From positions 44,690,812-44,754,811 of the forward strand of contig CM051461.1 of NCBI GenBank assembly GCA_028095005.1: 64,000 bases of DNA, read 5' to 3'. This document shows, in pieces, positions 11,536 to 24,200 of this stretch. The DNA comes from Rhynchospora pubera (taxonomy: Eukaryota; Streptophyta; Magnoliopsida; Poales; Cyperaceae). How positions within the stretch are numbered: the stretch's first letter is position 1; each line of letters opens with the position of its first letter. The notes under the pieces are model-generated. The model made no database searches. It was given only the letters and a program-made list of their open reading frames with translations, and had not been told where the DNA came from. The position numbers were made by a program, and so were the translations under genes.

Positions 11536-13481
11536 TTAAATTTCATCATAGAAAAGCCTCCTACCAATCTCAAAGGAGGCAAATGCATCTGCACATGCAT
11601 ACTTGATCTGGTGGAGGGTAAGTCTCTCACGGTCCCACTCGCTCGCTCTAATGTGCCTTGGCTTGCTCATGTGAAGCCCCATTATCTCCTTGACAAGTGT
11701 TGCGAGCCCTGCAGTGCTCAACTCAGGTCGATCCATCTTCTCTGCAGCCAGCTGTGAAAACAAAATACACCAATAAAATCTACCTTTTTGACATGTCTCT
11801 AACCAAAATTTTTTGCACTGAAAAATGCAAATCCTGTTGATTTGATCGTACTTTTTTATCAGTAAAGTACAATTACTTGGACCAATATACAGTTTTCAAA
11901 AGCAAAAAAAGCTTTTGGATGGCTATACTATGGAGAATCTGGAAGGCTAGAAACGACTACATCACTACATTTTTCAAGACATAACGCTGGATTTCCACAT
12001 CACTCTAAGGAGGATATTTCAAGACTCAATTATATGGGGAACCTTTTGCTGATTGTTTTGCCTGAGGATTTATTGGAACAGTGCTATCTAGTATAAATAT
12101 TTGTTGAATTTTGTAAATATCTGTTTTCTTATTTAATGAAAATATGTAGGTGTGGTTTTCGCCACCCTACCCCCAAAAATATATATACTGGTCAATTTTT
12201 CTAAAATTGCCGCTGCCAAACTGGCATCATATTGTAAAGAAATTTTTTTTATTCTATACATAGAGATATGCATATTTTCTATAATTTGTAGCGGTATACG
12301 TGAATGCATGCAGTTTTCTGTAATTTAAAGGGATATGAATGGTATTTCTTTATAGGCTTTCATGGTATTCTTCGGTCCTTCCCAAATGTAGATATTTTAT
12401 TAGGATTAAATTAACTATTACGGATTTGAAACTTATATCAATTAAGGATTGTTATCAGATTTATCTAGTTTCTAGTTTCCATTCTTCTGGGCAAAACTGC
12501 AAATTGTACCATTGAACAAGCTCTAACAGTATTTGCTAACCTCAGCAAATTTGAAAATGAATTGTGAAATTTAAGGGAAGATATCTACTAACCTCAACAA
12601 ATTTGAAAATTTGTGAAATTTCCATCCTTGAAGAATTCAAACTACACTTCCAAATCAATGTTGAGAAACTACAGCATCAAATTGCGAGGCAAAGTTTTTT
12701 ATTCTATGCAGAGAGATATCAGATATGCATACTTGCATAGCAATTCTGCAATTTGCAAGGTAAGAATGGGTATTTCTACAATTTGTAGGGGTAATTCAAT
12801 TAGACTTAAATTAACTATTACGGATTTGAAACTTATCAGTTAAATAGTGTTATCATTTTTATCTAGTTTCAAACTTTCAATCCTTCTCTGCAAAACTGCA
12901 AACTGTAACAATGAACAAACTCAAACAGTATTTGCCAAACTTCTCCCAAAGTAATACCAGTGTTGCATTTCTGACAAAATGAAGATAGGCAACATTACCA
13001 GATTAATTACTAAAAAATCACATTAATACCAGATCAGAACTTCTATTTCGAGAGTTGATGAACTTACCACTCTGAGATCAACAGGGTTAGCAACCGTCAG
13101 TTCATAATCCTCTTCCAGCTTTGCCACGTCAGCATCGATCCCCACGCCGACGAATCTGAACCGTTCATCCGAGAGAAACTCGGACAACTCGTCGGGGATG
13201 ACGTCAGCGTGGATGATTTGAAAGATGAGGCACCTTTGGTCGACGCAGAGCTGGATCAAGGCCGTGAAGTTGGCATCGGCGCCGCGCTGGAAGGTTGGGC
13301 GCCACTCGAGGTCGAGGCCGACGATGAGCTGGTCGAGGCGCTGCTGGTTCAGCTGGCGCGTGGTGGCGATCCAGTTCGCCGCAACGGAGGCGGAGGAGGT
13401 GACGGTGGTGAGAATGTCGTGGGCGGGAAAGGTGACAGTGAAGGTTTCTTCGTCGTCGTTTTGGTATATTCCTGTCGCCAT
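11536..13481 (-). CDS. Copy D: inverted exonuclease-domain gene with a different intron position
   Basis: On the minus strand, exon 1 is 13481-13068 and exon 2 is 11751-11536, separated by a 1316-bp phase-0 intron (donor GTAAGT, acceptor TTTTCACAG), giving 209 aa. Catalytic residues are complete: D57 and E59 (VGLDLEW), D118 (FVGVGIDAD), Y189 and D193 (IKYACADAF). D differs from the array copies in its start (MATGIYQ), its higher GC in exon 1 and its orientation. Its intron falls after VDLRV, about 14 codons downstream of the site used by all plus-strand copies, where D runs uninterrupted (KLEEDYEL). It may represent the older, conserved lineage of the family. Function as for copy A; activity is inferred from motifs. 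Confidence 0.85.
11900..12185 (+). mobile_element. 5'-truncated LINE fragment in the intron of D
   Basis: Near 11918 the plus strand encodes FWMAILWRIWKARNDY, a typical C-terminal segment of plant L1 reverse-transcriptase proteins; the LINE at 21011-26908 has a similar AILW...KQRND stretch. It is followed by untranslated sequence ending in an A/T-rich tail near 12170-12185. Only the 3' end is present. Confidence 0.6.
12290..12945. repeat. Degenerate direct repeat inside the intron of D
   Basis: Two blocks, about 12290-12540 and 12755-12945, share TTAAATTAACTATTACGGAT, then ATCTAGTTTC, then AAAACTGCAAA(C/T)TGTA and AACAGTATTTGC, at an offset of about 400 bp. This is a local intron duplication with no coding content. 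Confidence 0.6.
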
Positions 13482-14526
13482 TGCTGTCTTTGGTAGAGAG
13501 AGAGAGAAGTCGGGTTTTTAATTTCTCTGAAGTGGATAGTGAGTCGTAGTCGGAGAGAATATATTTTTTTTCTTTCTATATTCGAAAAAACAGAAAGAAT
13601 GTTTTCTCTTTTGCGAAATACACCTGTTGTAATACAATATTCACGAATTAAGATGTGATCATTTAATTCGGCAAATTTGATACATTTCCACCCCCAGAAC
13701 TTTACTTTTTGTTTAAATATTTTTCCATCTAAATTTTAAATTTGAATGTTTATTCATTGACATTTCGAATCTTTGATTTTATTCATAATATTGTTGGTCT
13801 CAATTGATTACAAATAAAATTCACTAGAAGACAATGCCCTCCCTGCAATGAAATATTCTTTTCAAGAGCAATGCTATTGCAAATAAACTGCTTATTGATT
13901 TTCTTCAGAACTACGTCGGACCCTTTAATCCTTTGTCCCTCTTTGAACTCCAGTCTTTATTAGTCTAGTGGGCCATTAAGATGGAACTTCTTCATTTTAT
14001 AAAATGCCGTTATTTTCGGACATTTGATGACGATAGAAGTTACATTTTATTGTCTTATAAAATATATCATGTTTAACTTGTCTGATTTCAAATTTTGAAT
14101 TAGTTTTACTATACTCAAATTTTGAATTAATTTATAGTAAAAAAATGCCAGTCTCCATTAGTAAATTAATTCAGTTGCGTTAATAAAGAGACGAAACAAT
14201 TAAACAAACAAATTAAGAATTCCTAAGTATAGTAAAGTATTTTTAGCTGTCCATATTAGTTTCATCAAAATATTATAATTTAATTAAAATAATTGTTATT
14301 TTGGGATATTGAAATCGCTTACTTAGTTAATTTATATATATGGAAAGTATTTATAGATATGTTAATCTTAACCCACGAAATAAAATGAAAACATAGACTG
14401 GGCCCTCGAACACACACATATTCATAGCAATTAATTATGGCAATCAAATCTATTTGCTATAACTTGCCAAAATAATATATCTATTTTGGCTTAGTACTAA
14501 ATTTAATAATCAAAATTGAAAATATC
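13482..14526. other. Divergent intergenic region between D and E
   Basis: About 1.2 kb separate the divergent starts of D (minus) and E (plus), so both promoters must lie here. Just upstream of D is a CT/GA tract (AGAGAGAGAGAAG) that would be its 5' UTR. I see no other gene. Confidence 0.5.
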
Positions 14527-14533
14527 TATATAA
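14527..14533 (+). promoter_or_regulatory. Putative TATA box of copy E
   Basis: TATATAA lies 134 bp upstream of the ATG, a placement similar to copies A, C and F. Confidence 0.35.
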
Positions 14534-14660
14534 CAGGAGCCGCGGCACTCGACCAAACATTAACATCATCGGAAAATTCAAAATTCCCAACTTATCACGA
14601 CCCTTTTTTGCTTCTTCTACATCGCATCCTCTCGATAGCAAAAGAAAGAAAACGAGAGAG

Positions 14661-17600
14661 ATGGGAATCTTGTATGACAATACTGACAACACCTTCATCG
14701 TCACTATCGGCGGCTATAAGATAAAGACCACTGTCACTGCTTCGTATATTACTGCCTCCAACTGGATCGATGAGGTCCTCCGCTTCACCGGACAGTGGCG
14801 CAAACCCGTCACTGTCGGTTTGGACATTGTGTGGTGTCCTCATAAATGGCATGGCACGTCTGGACAGAACCCCGTGGCCTTGCTTCAACTCTGCGTAGGC
14901 AGTCGCTGCCTCCTCTTTCAACTCCTACACTGCGGACGCATCCCTGACAACTTACATCAATTTTTCTTGGACAACCGGTATCGCTTCGTCGGAGTGGATG
15001 TTAAAAAAGATCTTGAGAAGCTTGAGGAACAGTAAGTTATTTATCTAGTAATTTTGTTTAAAAAAATATTATCTACTGCTTCTAAATTGCCTTTTTTTTT
15101 ACCCTGAAAAAGATTGCCCTCTTTTAAACTTGAAAGTTTTCTTAATTATCACGCATAAAACTTTAATGAACAGATGTACGTAGTACTATCCCCTTTTAAT
15201 CTTTTAGTTTGATATGTTTTTATTGATTAATTGCTTTAGGCATTATCGAATTAATCCATCGATAGTGTTTCTCCTAGTAATGCATGTTTCTCACTTTTTA
15301 TTGTATCTTTACTATTGAATTTCTTATCACGATGATCTGATTGTTGTGCATAGTTGCAGTCCATTAAACTTGGACGGTTTTAATTAAACAATCAGTCTTG
15401 AAGGACTAATTCTTGTTGGCTCCCTTTTTTTCCTTTCTATTTTAGCAAAAGCCACAAAACTTTCAAATTCCCACAACATTAATATATAGGGAAAATCGGA
15501 TATAAACCCCTTTAATCTCCTCCATTCAGACATAAACCCCTCTAATCTTTGAAATTGGATATAAACCCCTCTAATCCGATTTTATTTGGACTTAACCCCT
15601 TTTCATTATTTTTAATCATATTTTAAATAAAAAAATTAAAATATCACTGCTATGACTATTATACCCCTAACCTGACCTGACCTGCCCCCACATGCCCACA
15701 TTTTCTTTTCACGCCCTTCCTTTGCACGACTCACTTTATTTCATCTCTTGCCAGTGAGCACCTAACTTTTAGGTTTGTTCTCGCAAAAAGTCATGTCTTG
15801 CATATAAATGGTTCTTAATTTCTAACAAAACTATACTTATATGACAATTGCTCACCTTCATATGTGCACACAATTTTCAAAGTAAATGGTATTTAAATAA
15901 GTTCTTAATTTGACACAATCAACTTGAAGCAGCTCTATCAACGTACCAGTATAAAATTGGATGCTCTTTCATTAAATTTGTGCACTATCACCGATACAAC
16001 CAGTCACAAAATACTCAAAATTGTAGTTTTCATCAAAATTATTTTAGTATTAAGCAAAATTTTCATAAAAGCGTTGCTCACAAGAATTCTGGCAACACTT
16101 CATGTGCTAGAAAATCTGACAGTTGTTAGAATAAATTTTACTCTCCAATATAAAGATAGCTTATGCCCCAAAGCCACCTCGCTTTAATTTCTTTTAGGCA
16201 ACAAATTGGAACCAAAAATTACATGAATCCAAGCCTAAAAAATCAAACAAGTACTGTATTGTATTTAGAACTCGACATTAATGAACATGCCTAGCATCAA
16301 TGCTTCTCCCTGACACAGTGAATAGTTTGATAAAATAAAAGTATTACAAGCTTCTCACTCACATGCTTCCATATTCTAGTTTTGGATCAAACAAAAGTAT
16401 TACATCTCAACTAGAATAGTTTGATAAAAAAAAAAACCACATGACCAAAAGTATGCAAAATATCAGTTCTTTTCTTCTTCTTGGAGAATCTTAAAAATAC
16501 TTGATGGGCACGCCCTATTCTTTGAACGTCTACAAGAAAATTATAATATTAATTAAAACACTTAATCAACAACTTGATAAATGAAATATGAAAAATAAAC
16601 AGACCTTTTTAATTTTGAACTATGTGCTTGAGGAGCCCCTTCGTTTTCTTCAGACAGAACAGTGTTTTTGCATGTGGTCTTATGATGGTCATAGATACCG
16701 CAACGTGAGCATTTGTGGGGTCTCTTCTTTGGTTCATCTGATGCTCTAATACGATTTTTTCTTGGTCTTCCTGTCGGACGTTTTAGTGTTGGTGGGAGCA
16801 TATGGTAACCTAAATCAACTTTCACCCATTCATTCCTACTTGGCATCGGTGCTATGCCTATAGCATAAGCCATCTTAAATCGATCAACTGTGTAGTATGA
16901 ATGAACATAATTTTTCCATTTGACATTCCTTATCGAGCCTATGCATGTAGCAGCATGTACACAAGGAATGCCTCTAACTTGCCATGCCCTACAACTACAT
17001 GTTTGCTTATCTAAATCAATTGCCCATCTCAGCCCATCCTTTTGTACTTCAGCACAGGAATCTACACTTCTATGCACTTCATATTGATGCACACTCTAAA
17101 AAACAGTACATATTAAAAACGAAAGAGTTAGATCAGTAAAGATAGGCTTTGGTTTTATATTTGCCAGTAAAATCAAAATTATTTTTTATGACTGTAAACA
17201 ACATTTTTATTTAAATTGATAGTAAATAACAAATTTGTTAAAAGTGAATTGAATTACCAGTAAACAACAATTTAGTGTACTATGGCTGTAAATAACTAAT
17301 TTATAAAAATTGAATTGAAATGAACTTGGTAATAAAAGTTATAGATATATATACCCGTGAAAGGCGCTTGATGTTGTCAGCCACCTTTGGAACTAGTAGG
17401 CCTTTCCATTTACTGGCTAATTTTCTCCTTTGGTCAAACTTCACCATTATCTTTTGCCTAATTGAATCAAGCAAATCTATTACTGGTTTATACCGTTCTT
17501 CTGATATCCAAGAGTTGAATGTCTCTGCAATATTATTGGTGAGATAATCACATTTTTCTTCGGTTCCAAATTTGCTTCTGCTCCAAATATTTTTGTGCTC

Positions 17601-20507
17601 ACTGTTGAGGTATTGAATACCTTCAGGACACAATTTGTTCATCTCATTTATTAAAGCATCAAAATGTGTCTCAGAATATGTTCGTGCAGCACCCCAAAGT
17701 CCAAATTTGAAAAGATCTCCATGGAAATGTTTCTTGAAGTTGCTAAAAAGGTGTCTCATGCACTGCCTGTGTTCAGCTAATGGATACACCGTTGCAAGGG
17801 CATTTTGTAACTCTTTTTGCATGTCAGCAGAAATAACAAGACCATACGGCATGTCTATTGCTTTGTGCAAAGCTCTTAAAAATCATTCCCATGAATCTTC
17901 AGTTTCACCCTCCATAACAGCGAAAGCAAGTGGAAACATAAAGTTATTTCCATCAATTGCTATAGCTGCTGCAACTACACCTTTCCACTTGCCTTTCAAG
18001 TGACATGCATCAAGGGCAACATAAGGTCTACATCCCTTAAGAAAGCCGACTATGCAAGCTCCAAGAGATATGAAAAATCGTTGAAAATGTTGTTTTTCTT
18101 TTACAAGTTCAGTTTCAAACTCCACAACACTTCCAGGATTTCTTTTCATTATCTCCTCTTTCAGAGCTCCTATTGGGATAAAAGAATCATTCCACTTTCC
18201 AAATATCTCCTCCATTGCTAGTTCTTTCCCTTCCCAAACTCTACTATATGGCAATGGAACACGAAATTTCTCTATAAGTTTCTCTTGCAAAGCCTTTGTT
18301 GATATATCTCCCTCTTTTCTTAGATCGTTTATAATCCGATCAACTACCCATCCTATTGTTGCACGCTTGTTTCCACCTTCATTGATTCCACAACAATCGT
18401 GCTTTGGTTGCATAGTTTTCACAACAAAAGTTAGGCCATCCTGTCCTGTTGATGCATGTATCCGCCAATTACACTCCCGCTTTGCACATGTTGCTGTAAC
18501 TCGTCCTTGTTCATTTTTCATGAAGTTGTACTCAAAACTATTGATCACTGCAAAGTGATTAAGAGCCCTCCTAAAAGTTTTAGCATCAGGAAACTTGGCC
18601 CCGATCTCCATCTTAGGGTCATCTTTATCATATGTATAAAACTCACCCTCATATGCAAGATCAAGCTCATCCTCATCTTCACTCTCCATGTCGCTATGAC
18701 GACTATGATAGCTGTCCTCACTATGACAATAATCAGAATCTTCTTCATAATTTTCAAGTTCTGTATTTTCAACCTCCAAATTTTCTACAGAACTCAAATT
18801 CTCACGACTACCACCATCTAATCGCTCCATGGTAACATATATAATTGCTTTCTTTTTTTGTTCATACATTGCAACCATCATCTTATAACTCTTATCATCC
18901 CCAATTTCAACAAATGACTGGGTACTAGAACGCTCATCTAGAAAATACATTGAAAATGAAGGATTCTCATCCAAAGAATACAGACATCTCACTTCTCCCA
19001 ACAAATCATCAAAATCAAAGCTTTGCTGATCCAAATAAATAGTTTTTTGTTTACCAAAACAGTATTTTCTTCTCTTTCCATTAAATATTGGCCTAAAAAA
19101 TCCATCATATTTCACTTTCAACTTGAAACGGAATTCATTTATGCTGAAAAAAATAGAATTATACCAGTCAGTCATCTAATTTAATTCATATAAGTTGTAT
19201 GTAAGAAGTATCATCTTTTTCTAAAAGTTAATCAACAGATAACATACTTGCTATGGTCAAAAGAGAAAAAAAATATGAGAAACGAAAATTAAATTTTAAT
19301 CAAATAGATAACACGCTCAATCAACAGATAGCTAACAATGTATTAAAAAAATTTCTTTAAAATTGCTAGCTATGTTGGCGAGGAAGTCTATGTTGTTGTT
19401 AGTTAGCGAGGGCAAATAAATTCTAATAACTAAAATTTCTTATACAAGCATTACTGTAGCCCAAACTTGCTATAAGGAAACTAAAAATCACTACTTCAAA
19501 TATTGATCTCGTGCTTGTTGTGAGTATCAGCAAAACTTACGAGTAAAGAAATAATTGTTACTATTATTCTGATAACTGATGTACCTTGAATCTTGATGAA
19601 TATTTTTCATTGCCTTTCTTCTTATCTTCAATTTCTGCTGCGATTTCTGATGGGGTTCTTCACTAATCAATGAAACTTTATTTTGAGAATCTTGCTCGAT
19701 AATCAGGGGTGAGAAATAATCGTCATTGAATTCTTCTGTCTCCATTATTTGATAGCGATAGAGGTAGAGGAAGACACAGATAAGAAGATGGAAAGAAAGG
19801 TGCCTAGGGATTTAGCAAAACTATGTAAGAAAAACCTTTCCTTATAGATTCAGAAAAAAGAAAGGTAAAGTCACGAATTTGGAAGATGAATCGCTGGAGG
19901 AAAGACAAAGCGGAAAAATGAATCGTCGTTGCCCAGAATGTGTAGGTTAGGGGTATAATAGTCATAGCAGTGATATTTTAATTTTTTTATTTAAAATATG
20001 ATTAAAAATAATGAAAAGGGGTTAAGTCCAAATAAAATCGGATTAGAGGGGTTTATATCCGATTTCAAAGATTAGAGGGGTTTATGTCTGAATGGAGGAG
20101 ATTAGAGGGGTTTATATCCAATTTTCCCTAATATATATTTATCAGGATCATGTTATATTAAGCTAGCTTACCTGATTATTTTGAATTTTTTAAACAGGTT
20201 TGGTCTGATCGCAGGATCTTGTTGGGATGATTTGAGAAAACTTGCAGAGGAAAAGACAGGCAGGTCAGACTTGAAGCAGGCAGATTTGAAGACGCTGCTG
20301 GAAGAGTTTGTGGGGCTCTACCTGGGGAAGTCGTTCTGGACCCGCACGAGCGACTGGGGTACGCAAGTCCTTGATCTAGAACAGATTGAGTATGCTGCTT
20401 TCGATGCATTTGCATCGTGTCAGGTTGGCCATCGGCTGGTTAGTATAGGGAGCGTTTGGATCGTTGGAAGAAAGAAGAAGAAGGAAGAAGAAGAAAAAAA
20501 ATTATAA
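14661..20507 (+). CDS. Array copy E: exonuclease-domain protein, Exo I Glu to Val, split by a MULE, MITE-derived C-terminus
   Basis: Exons 14661-15031 and 20198-20507 give 226 aa; the phase-2 splice sites match those of the other copies. The intron is 5.2 kb because a 4.6-kb Mutator-like element sits in it. Exo I reads VGLDIVW: D55 is kept but the catalytic glutamate is V57. D117 (VDVKKD), Y189 and D193 (IEYAAFDAF) remain. The native sequence ends near residue 207 (GHRLVSI). The next 19 codons, rich in Lys and Glu, and the TAA come from a MITE inserted in the last exon (20448-20601). Removing the MITE leaves a stop two codons further on. The frame is open throughout, so E could still be expressed, probably as a non-catalytic protein. 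Confidence 0.8.
15489..20128 (-). mobile_element. Mutator-like element (MULE), 4640 bp, in the intron of E
   Basis: The 184-bp terminal inverted repeats are 15489-15672 and 19945-20128, with only about three mismatches seen. Each contains three copies of a short unit like ATAAACCCCTCTAATC. A perfect 9-bp target-site duplication, TAATATATA, lies at 15480-15488 and 20129-20137, as expected for Mutator elements. The same TTAATATATATTTAT motif is present uninterrupted in introns of other array copies, which shows the pre-insertion state. The element carries a MURA-type transposase on the minus strand, opposite to gene E. Confidence 0.95.
16463..19745 (-). pseudogene. MURA-type MULE transposase with one in-frame stop
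   Basis: Predicted exons on the minus strand are 19745-19585, 19143-17355, 17095-16606 (up to 16605) and 16529-16463, each with GT-AG borders; the first join is the least certain. The N-terminal part has an acidic Glu/Asp-Tyr/Ser stretch and a DNA-binding-like region with CAKRECNWRI. The DDE transposase core includes VALDACHLKGKWKG and, later, AEHRQCMRHLF. A SWIM zinc finger (CSCRAWQVRGIPCVH) and a CCHC-like knuckle (CSRCGIYDHHKTTC) close the protein. One TGA at 17883-17885 falls where the family has Trp (WE-W-FL), and the frame continues open on both sides. So this copy is probably inactive but recent. It would have catalysed cut-and-paste transposition in the nucleus. Confidence 0.85.
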
Positions 20508-20601
20508 ACAATCCAAACTCTTCACAAAGTTACACATTTCCCAATACTTCTTCCCACTTCTTCCCTTCTTCCCTTCTTCCCACACCTATCCAAACGCACC
20601 C
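20448..20601. mobile_element. MITE (Tourist/PIF-like), 154 bp, inside the last exon of copy E
   Basis: The element starts GGGAGCGTTTGGAT, ends ATCCAAACGCACCC and is flanked by ATA (20445-20447 and 20602-20604). Its body matches the MITE at 5073-5229. It inserted into coding sequence and supplies the last 19 codons and the stop of E. Confidence 0.8.
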
Positions 20602-20604
20602 ATA

Positions 20605-20992
20605 AATTTTTGACGGATATATGCGTAGAATGGGGAACTATCAACTATAGTTTTGTATTGAAGGTTTCAAACTTGAGCTTTTTTTGTCAAAATGGAAATT
20701 AAAGATTGATATGGAGGTCTGTTAGTGGCTTAACTAATTAGTATGGATTTTGTTTAGTTGTTCATTCGGAGAGAAATTTTTCTTTGGTGGTTTATTGTTA
20801 TGATTGTTTGTGGATTTTGTTATTTTTATTTTTATTATAAGTTGTTTAACGCATTGTTCCTTATTATATGTGTTATTATATATTGTTTTTGAAAGCAAAT
20901 GAAAAAAATTTGAGGGCGCTGCTTTTTGCGTTCCTCCATTTTGCACTTCACGCTAAAGTGTTAACTGAAATCGCCGCCGTTCGCAAATAAAT
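20605..20992. other. 3' flank of copy E
   Basis: Sequence such as AGTGGCTTAACTAATTAGTATGG and TTGTTCATTCGGAGA matches the 3' flanks of A and F, so it belongs to the duplicated unit. No gene is seen. Confidence 0.5.
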
Positions 20993-21272
20993 ATTTCTTT
21001 AACATAGATTTTTTTTTTTTTGAAACAAGTGGAATTATCCACCACTTCTCATTACTTTTGGTAATCAAGAAGTACAAAACAGTGTTCACAACATGCAACC
21101 AAACATAAAATCGGCACTGGTACCGAATTTGGTACCAGTGCCCCTATGCTATCTAATCCCTCCCCAATCAATTAGTACTACTTGAGCTACGTTATTACAC
21201 CCATCATCCACAAAATGTAAAAAAGAATGTTTATTACAACCAACTAGCAACCAACTAACATAGAAGGGAAAA

Positions 21273-24200
21273 TCACATAGCATGAATCAAAATTAAAGCC
21301 CTGTCTTCAACTGGTCCTCCTGCAATTGCTGGTAGCGAATCCATCTCAGGCATGAATCCCAATATCTCTTCTTTCATCTGTCCTTTCCACATACCTGACC
21401 AGTAAACAATCATATGCTTGCAATCATATATAAATTGTCTAAGCGGTTTACTGGGAATGCCATTAAAACATCTATCATTTCTTTGTTTTCACATCAGCCA
21501 TAATATTGCAATGCACCAGTATCTAAGAGCATCTTTCTTATGATAATTTGCAACACAACCCATCAATTCTTCTAAATTCTGAGGTCTACTACCAATCTGT
21601 AATTTATTGAATATCCATTCCCAAATTTGAGCATTTTGGTCACATGTAAACATTAAGTGGTCAATTGTTTCTAAATGTGCACAGTAGCAGCAAGTGGGGT
21701 TTCCCTCCCAACCCCTTAGAGCTAGATTATCTCTTGTGAGCAACCTTCTTTTGCTTAATAGCCACAAAAATATCTTGATCTTGATAGGAACCTTCAGTTT
21801 CCATATCTGCATCATATAAGATGTATCTACTCCCCCATGTTCTAACCAATGGTATAAAGATTTTGTTGAAAATTTACCATCATGGTTCAACATCCAGTAC
21901 ACCTTGTCAGAAGACAAAGACAATGGTATATGGATTAGGACCTATTGTTGCAAACCAGCCCATTCTCCTATTTGAAATTGATTCAATTGTCTTCTAAATC
22001 TAATATTTCTCAAACCATTTGCCAAAGCCATATCCACTGAAATTTCAGGATCAGTACATATACTAAATAGAGAGGGGTAGGTGATTTTAAGTGGTTGATT
22101 TGCATTCCAATTATCTCCCCAAAATTTCACCCCTCCTCCATGGCCTATCTTATAGCTACAATTCATATTAACTATATGCGCATTTTCCATCACTTTGCCC
22201 CAGAAATATGACTTTCTTGCTTTGGTACCAAAATTACCATATTTGTAACAAATCATATCTTTCCAAAGTCCTGACATTGTACTATCTTTTAATTTCCAGA
22301 GCCATTTACTTAAATAAAGCAATGTTCATAATTCTAAGATCTATCAAACCTACCCCTCCATTCTCATACGATCTACAGACTGTCTCCCATCTTACTAGAT
22401 GATATTTCTTTTGTCCCCCAGAATTCCACAAAAAATTTGCTCTAATTTTATCTATCTTTACTTGAATGTTTCTAGGCATTTTATGAAAAGACAACATATA
22501 TAAAGGCAGGGAAGATAACACACTTTTAATCAATGTGATCTTTCCACCATATGATAAGAAATTGCTATGCCATCCTTGCAATTTATACTGAAATTTATCT
22601 AAAATCATTTGCCAATCTCGAGAATTAAATTTTCTCCAATGAATGGGAATTCCTAGATAAGTAATTGGAAATTCTGCCACTTGACAACCAAAATCATTGG
22701 CTAAATCATCTAACTTTTCCTTGGTCATATTGATACCATAGATTTCACTTTTATGAAAATTTATCTTCAAACCTGAGAGAGCTTCAATTCCAGTAAAGAT
22801 CCACTTGAGAGTAGCCATCATTCTACCATCTGCTGGACAAAACAGAATTGTGTCATCAGCATAATGTAAATTGATAACAGGATGTCCATTATCTATTGGA
22901 GCCCCTAAACCTCTAATCAATTGACAGTTTCTGGATTTTTGATCATTTGATTAATGCATTCGGCCACTAAATTGAACATAAGTGGAGATAGAGGATCTCC
23001 TTGTTTAAGGCCTCGTTTGACTTCAAAATAATGTGTCAGTTTGCCGTTAATATTTATACATACATGGCCCCCTATTAAGAGTTTTTTAATCCACCTTATC
23101 CATTTTTCATGAAAGCCTCTGGTCTGCATCATCTCAAATAAGAACTGCCAATTAACTCTATCATATGCCTTCTCCATATCTAATTTCAACACAAGTCCTT
23201 CTTTTTTACTTTGTTTAACTGAATGCAGAATTTCATGCACACACACTACATTATCTAAAATGAATCTCTCTTTGATAAATGCAGCTTGTGATTGATCTAT
23301 CAGTCTATCTATAATACTAGCTAGTCTATCTGTCAAAACTTTAGTTATCCATTTATAGATGCAGTTTAATAAGGTAATAGGCCTAAACTGTTTTATCTCC
23401 ATCGCATCTTTTTTCTTTGGTATCAAACTAATCATACCTCTATTCATCTTAGCAATATCTAATTGATCATTATAAAAAGCATCAAATAATCGATTTACAT
23501 CATCTTTAATCACATGCCAATATTTCTTATAAAAATAGAATGTCATACCATCTGGGCCTGGTGCTTTTTCATCCTCTGAATCATATAAAGCCTTTTGTAT
23601 CTCATCTACAGTAAAAGGGGCTATCAAAGTATAGTTCTCCATCTCTGTCAATTTCTGTTCATCTGACCAAAAGTTGTCTCCTATGGCAGCCAGCTTATCT
23701 CCTGGTACACCAAAGAGATTTTTGTAAAAACCAAGCACATGTTCTTCAATATCTATCATTGTGTTAGTATATATCTCATCAATATTCAGTCCCAAAATCA
23801 AATTTCTCTTTTTTCTTAAAGATGCAATCTGATGAAAAAATTTAGTGTTATTATCTCCTTGAAGCAGCCAATTAAGTTTGCTTCTTTGCTTCCAATATAG
23901 CTGTTCATTTTCATAAATGACATCTAATTTTTTATTATTATCTTGAAACATATCTTCTTCCTCATATGTCCAATCTCTTGTTTCTTGTATTTTAGTAAGT
24001 TCATCTATATTCTGAAGGTGTCTTTGCTTATTTCTTTTAATTTCTCCATAGTAATTTTTGACCCATCCTTTAATTTTTTATCTGAGTTGTTTCATATTAA
24101 AACTCCATTGTTTCTCTATATGATTTGGCGATTGAATCTGTATCCACCATTTAGGTATAAGTCTCGCAAAATCTTCCTCATCACACCAAGTTCTATCAAC

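Noticed and set aside
13209..13521. Plus-strand open frames of 95-98 codons
   Set aside because: They are antisense to exon 1 of copy D, which has family motifs; the long frames come from its high GC.
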